Assembly (NCBI GenBank): GCA_001805125.1
Contig: MHEF01000119.1
Coordinates: 8,203 to 18,202, forward strand
Reading direction: 5' to 3'
DNA from: Nitrospirae bacterium RBG_13_39_12
Lineage (GTDB): Bacteria; Nitrospirota; Thermodesulfovibrionia; Thermodesulfovibrionales; SM23-35
DNA length: 10,000 bases
The position numbers and the translations under genes are program-made. The first letter of the stretch is position 1, and every line of letters starts with the position of its first letter. Positions 7,561 to 10,000 of the stretch are shown here, one piece after another. Below the pieces are notes generated by a model that was given only the letters and a program-made list of their open reading frames with translations, was not told the origin of the DNA and did not search any database.

Positions 7561-7585
7561 TCTCCCTTTCTCCGAGTCATTCATA

Positions 7586-9319
7586 ATGCACAGACGCTGG
7601 ATAGTCAACAAGACCAACCCTGAATATATAAAATATTTGTCGAAAACTTCCTCAATCTCTCCTGTCCTTGCACAGATATTTATAAACAGGGGGATAAAGA
7701 CTCCCGAAGAAATAAACTCCTTTCTTAACCCTCATATCTCGCAAATATCCGATCCTTTTGATATACAGGGCATTAAAACAGCAGTTGACAGAATATCAGA
7801 AGCATCAAGAAAGAGGGAAAGAGTACTTGTCCATGGTGACTACGATACGGATGGACTTTCAGCTACAGCCATAATTCTCAAGGCATTAGAGATTCTCGGG
7901 ATAGACAGCCATTACTTTATTCCCAACAGGATAGAGCACGGCTATGGCTTTAACCCCTCATCGGTAAAAATTGCAAAAAATACAGGTGCCACCCTGATAA
8001 TAACCGTTGACTGCGGGATAACATCATTTGATACAGCAGAGCTGTGCAAAAAAGAAGGTATTGACGTTATCATAACCGACCACCATGAACCAATAAGAAA
8101 TCAAAATTCGAAATTCGGAGATGCTAACTGTCGGGGTTTGGATTTTAATCTGCCTGAAGCCTTAGCTGTAATAAATCCAAAAATTTCTCGAAGTCAATCT
8201 TCAATCTCCAACCTGTCAGGAGCCGGCATCGCATTCAAGCTTGTTCATGCTTTAGCAATGATACATCCCGCTCAGTTCACGATTCGGGATTTTTTAGACC
8301 TCGCTGCCCTCGGCACAATAGCTGATGTTGTGCCGCTGACAGGTGAAAACAGGCTCATTGTAAAAGAGGGACTGAGACTGATAGAAGATGGGGCAAGGCC
8401 CGGCATGAGGGCGCTTAAAAAGGTTTCGGGCATTAAGGAAAGAGCGATTAAGACAGGTCTGCTGTCTTTCACAATAATCCCGAGAATCAACGCTGCCGGC
8501 AGGGTATCTGACTCTAACAGAGTTGTTAAGCTGCTTCTTACTGATTCTGAAGACGAGGCAACTGAATTTTCTTTATGGCTGGATAAACTTAATTCAGAAA
8601 GACAGAGGATAGAGGAAGAGGTTTATCAGGAAGCGCTTTACAAACTCAATAACAAAGGTGTGGGCCCGGTCATCGTGCTCTCATCAGAAGGGTGGCATCA
8701 GGGCGTTATCGGCATCGCAGCATCAAGAATTGCAGAAGCCTTTTACAGGCCGACAATTGTTATCTCAACAGATGGACACATTGCAAGAGGCTCAGCAAGA
8801 AGCATCCCCGGTTTCGATATGTACAGCGCTCTCACAGCCTGCAGAAAGTATCTTAAAGCCTTTGGCGGACACAAACAGGCTGCGGGGCTGGAACTGGAGG
8901 TCAGTGATATCCCGTTCTTTGAGGAGCATATCAGCAAGATTGCAAATGAGACATTCATCACAAAAGATTTCATCCCCTCTCTCGAGATAGACGCATACGT
9001 AGAATTTCCCGATTTAAACTTCGATCTTACAAGGGAGCTCGGGATGCTTGAGCCCTTCGGGTTCGGCAACTCTGAGCCGCTGCTTGGCTCAAAAAAACTT
9101 GAAGTCCTTTATCCCAAGATAGTTAAAAACAATCACCTGAAAATGAAACTAAGGCAGAACAACCAGTCTATAGATGCAATAGGTTTCGATATGGCTGTCT
9201 TTTTTGATAAACTTGATGTGTCATCTACAGTCGATGCCGTATTTACACCATTTATCAATGAATGGGAAGGTTCCACAAGTCTGCAGCTGAATATTAAGGC
9301 ATTGAGACCAAGCGTTTAA
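7586..9319 (+). CDS. recJ: Single-stranded-DNA-specific exonuclease RecJ
   Basis: Metal-dependent 5'-3' exonuclease on single-stranded DNA, acting in recombination, mismatch and base-excision repair; cytoplasmic. It has 577 residues, a normal length. DHH phosphoesterase motifs run in order: DYDTDG (85-90), DCG (142-144), DHH (165-167) and GTIADVVP (243-250). The DHHA1 half has INAAGR (301-306), GWHQGVIGI (369-377) and the substrate-gripping GGH (427-429), followed by a C-terminal OB-fold-like region (about 460-577). All expected metal ligands are present. Two oddities: residues about 171-188, between DHHEP and LPEALAVINP, are an insertion encoded by repeat-like DNA, and the next loop (ISRSQSSISN, 200-209) replaces the usual CPYPF-type stretch. 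The ATG at 7586 has no good Shine-Dalgarno, but MHRRWIVNKTNPEYIKYL looks like a natural RecJ start. Same strand as secDF, 84 bp on; probably co-transcribed, although the spacer could reduce this. Confidence 0.96.
   Translation: MHRRWIVNKTNPEYIKYLSKTSSISPVLAQIFINRGIKTPEEINSFLNPHISQISDPFDIQGIKTAVDRISEASRKRERVLVHGDYDTDGLSATAIILKALEILGIDSHYFIPNRIEHGYGFNPSSVKIAKNTGATLIITVDCGITSFDTAELCKKEGIDVIITDHHEPIRNQNSKFGDANCRGLDFNLPEALAVINPKISRSQSSISNLSGAGIAFKLVHALAMIHPAQFTIRDFLDLAALGTIADVVPLTGENRLIVKEGLRLIEDGARPGMRALKKVSGIKERAIKTGLLSFTIIPRINAAGRVSDSNRVVKLLLTDSEDEATEFSLWLDKLNSERQRIEEEVYQEALYKLNNKGVGPVIVLSSEGWHQGVIGIAASRIAEAFYRPTIVISTDGHIARGSARSIPGFDMYSALTACRKYLKAFGGHKQAAGLELEVSDIPFFEEHISKIANETFITKDFIPSLEIDAYVEFPDLNFDLTRELGMLEPFGFGNSEPLLGSKKLEVLYPKIVKNNHLKMKLRQNNQSIDAIGFDMAVFFDKLDVSSTVDAVFTPFINEWEGSTSLQLNIKALRPSV
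8099..8150 (+). repeat. Repeat-like in-frame insertion inside recJ
   Basis: The DNA coding for RecJ residues about 171-188 begins with a tandem 7-mer AAATTCG (8104-8110, 8111-8117). It has imperfect inverted ends: 8099-8113 and the complement of 8137-8150 agree at about 11 of 15 positions with one gap. RecJ proteins usually pass from DHHEP directly to LPEALAVINP, so the extra length coincides with this element. The insertion keeps the frame and lies in a surface loop after the DHH motif. Confidence 0.5.
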
Positions 9320-9587
9320 CCCGAAAAATGCATTTGGATAAAAAACTGGCAGGCACATATGCATCAAAACCTCTTAAAAGCAGAATTTGCGTCTGTATAG
9401 TATTTAAGGGATAATAATGAAAACGTGCAGGAAATCAGGGTTATTAAACCGCTCACAAAGGTGCTGCCCAAGAGCTTTTGCTGCACACATGCCTGCCGTT
9501 AATTGCATTTTTCGAGTTAAGCTTATAGGAAAACTTGCACTATTTACTAAGGCGGTCATTAGTAAGGCGACATTTTTATCACTTTTT

Positions 9588-9615
9588 GTCATTGCGGCTT
9601 GTCCGCAATCCTTCT
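9588..9615 (+). repeat. Hairpin repeat copy C with covarying stem
   Basis: This 28 nt copy has head GTC, arm ATTGCGG (9591-9597), loop CTTGT, arm CCGCAAT (9603-9609) and tail CCTTCT. The fourth stem position is G here where the other copies have C, and the opposite arm has changed to match. Nine bases later AGAAAGATTC (9625-9634) repeats the inverted tail and first stem bases seen in copy B, so a decayed inverted partner probably follows. Confidence 0.8.
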
Positions 9616-9710
9616 GGTTGTTTCAGAAAGATTCTCTCCTCTGCGAGCCGACCGATCCCTGAATAAATTTAAAATCTGCATGCTCACAATTATTTTTAAT
9701 TTATGGGTCT

Positions 9711-9727
9711 TCCGGCTCTTGTGTGGA
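9711..9727 (+). repeat. Partial hairpin repeat copy E
   Basis: TCCGGCTCTTGTGTGGA matches copy D (9734-9750) at all but two positions, 23 bases upstream in the same orientation. The right arm is damaged (GTGGA for CCGGA) and the GTC head and tail are missing. It looks like a truncated tandem duplicate of copy D. Confidence 0.6.
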
Positions 9728-9728
9728 C

Positions 9729-9758
9729 GTCATTCCGGCTCTTGTCCGGAATCTTTCT
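9729..9758 (+). repeat. Hairpin repeat copy D, next to the GIY-YIG gene
   Basis: This 30 nt copy has head GTC, arm ATTCCGG (9732-9738), a 7-base loop CTCTTGT, arm CCGGAAT (9746-9752) and tail CTTTCT. The stem is perfect; the loop is the family CTTGT with an extra CT. It ends 15 bases before the GIY-YIG start codon and would lie in the leader of any transcript from upstream. Confidence 0.85.
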
Positions 9759-9773
9759 GATTATAATGCACGG

Positions 9774-10000
9774 ATGACGGATAATATCTTTGCTGTCTAT
9801 ATTATGGCCAATGCGAGACCAACTTTATACGTTGGGGTTACGAATGACCTAATACGAAGAGTACATGAACACAAGAACAATCTCATTGCTCGAAGCTTTA
9901 CTGCCAAGTATTACCTGCATAAGCTTGTTTATTATGAGTTTTGCAGAGATAGCAGTAGTGCAATAATCAGGGAAAAGCAGATAAAGAATATGAACAGGCA
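9774..10000 (+). CDS. Small GIY-YIG endonuclease domain protein (3' end cut by window edge)
   Basis: The frame from ATG 9774 is open for 75 codons to the right edge. It belongs to the small stand-alone GIY-YIG (URI-domain) proteins often annotated as putative endonucleases, usually about 80-100 residues, so most of the domain is present. Visible features are the first half-motif AVYIM (7-11), the second half-motif LYVGVTNDL (18-26), the candidate catalytic Arg in IRRVHEHK (27-34), LVYYE (51-55) and REKQIK (66-71) with the candidate metal-binding Glu at 67. The family cuts DNA; cellular roles of these small members are mostly unknown. No Shine-Dalgarno is seen before the start. An ATG eight bases upstream (9766) is out of frame and stops after three codons. 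Hairpin repeat D ends 15 bases before the gene, which may mean the two are linked. Confidence 0.85.
   Translation, partial: MTDNIFAVYIMANARPTLYVGVTNDLIRRVHEHKNNLIARSFTAKYYLHKLVYYEFCRDSSSAIIREKQIKNMNR

Larger units (their letters stand above)
9320..9773. other. 454 bp without a convincing gene; hairpin repeats and doubtful small ORFs
   Basis: After recJ there is no clear rho-independent terminator. A plus-strand frame from ATG 9417 to 9662 (81 codons) has an AAGGG six bases upstream. Its product is Cys/Arg-rich, resembles no family I know, and its last third is encoded by hairpin repeat C. A minus-strand frame (9404-9592, 62 codons) covers the same DNA, so neither is trusted. A small inverted repeat TTACTA (9544-9549) / TAGTAA (9560-9565) lies inside. 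From 9661 to about 9705 the DNA is AT-rich and could hold a promoter, but no good pair of boxes stands out. The rest is repeats C, E and D. Confidence 0.6.

Noticed and set aside
7429..7617. Minus-strand open frame of 62 codons across the secF-recJ spacer
   Set aside because: It overlaps the end of secF and the start of recJ, and its middle is read from the spacer repeat.
8658..9069. Open frames of 110 codons (+) and 108 codons (-) inside recJ
   Set aside because: Both overlap the conserved DHHA1 half of RecJ and have no features of their own.
9320..9420. Intrinsic terminator after recJ
   Set aside because: Only a weak CCTCTTAAA/TTTAAGGG pairing with a long loop is seen, and no T-run.

Overview
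The window reads as chromosomal DNA of a Gram-negative-type bacterium with moderate GC content, frequent AGG/AGA arginine and ATA isoleucine codons, and several families of short dispersed repeats. The gene order yajC-secD-secF-recJ and the protein styles suggest a Nitrospirota (Thermodesulfovibrionia-like) lineage. That placement is inference from pattern recognition, not from a database search.

Left half, minus strand (4412 down to 1): a MurC-like Mur ligase with a GTG start, then a 161 bp gap holding a head-to-head pair of hairpin repeats, then a UvrD/PcrA-type superfamily 1A helicase, and 6 bp further on a multi-spanning membrane protein of unknown function that runs off the left edge. 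The helicase reading frame can be extended upstream through one of the hairpin repeats, but a TTG at 2905-2907 with its own Shine-Dalgarno is the more credible start.

Right half, plus strand (4583 to 9319): from a divergent promoter region (4413-4582) runs yajC-secD-secF, the accessory membrane complex of the Sec translocon that uses the proton gradient to complete protein export. Then come an 84 bp repeat-like spacer and recJ, the 5'-3' single-strand exonuclease of recombination and repair. RecJ carries an in-frame, repeat-like insertion of about 17 residues just after its DHH motif.

Tail (9320 to 10000): about 450 bp without a convincing gene, with two further full hairpin repeats and one partial copy, then the start of a small GIY-YIG endonuclease cut by the right edge.

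The most interesting signal is the hairpin family: four full copies of a 28-30 nt element with a GTC head, a perfect 7-bp stem, a CTTGT-type loop and a CYTTCT tail. The stem bases differ between copies but every change is compensated on the other arm. One copy ends 15 nt before the GIY-YIG gene. This resembles, but is not, a classical REP/RAYT arrangement, and a repeat-nuclease partnership is offered as a hypothesis. The other points of note are unusual substrate-side motifs in the Mur ligase, the insertion in RecJ and a probably leaderless Mur ligase transcript.
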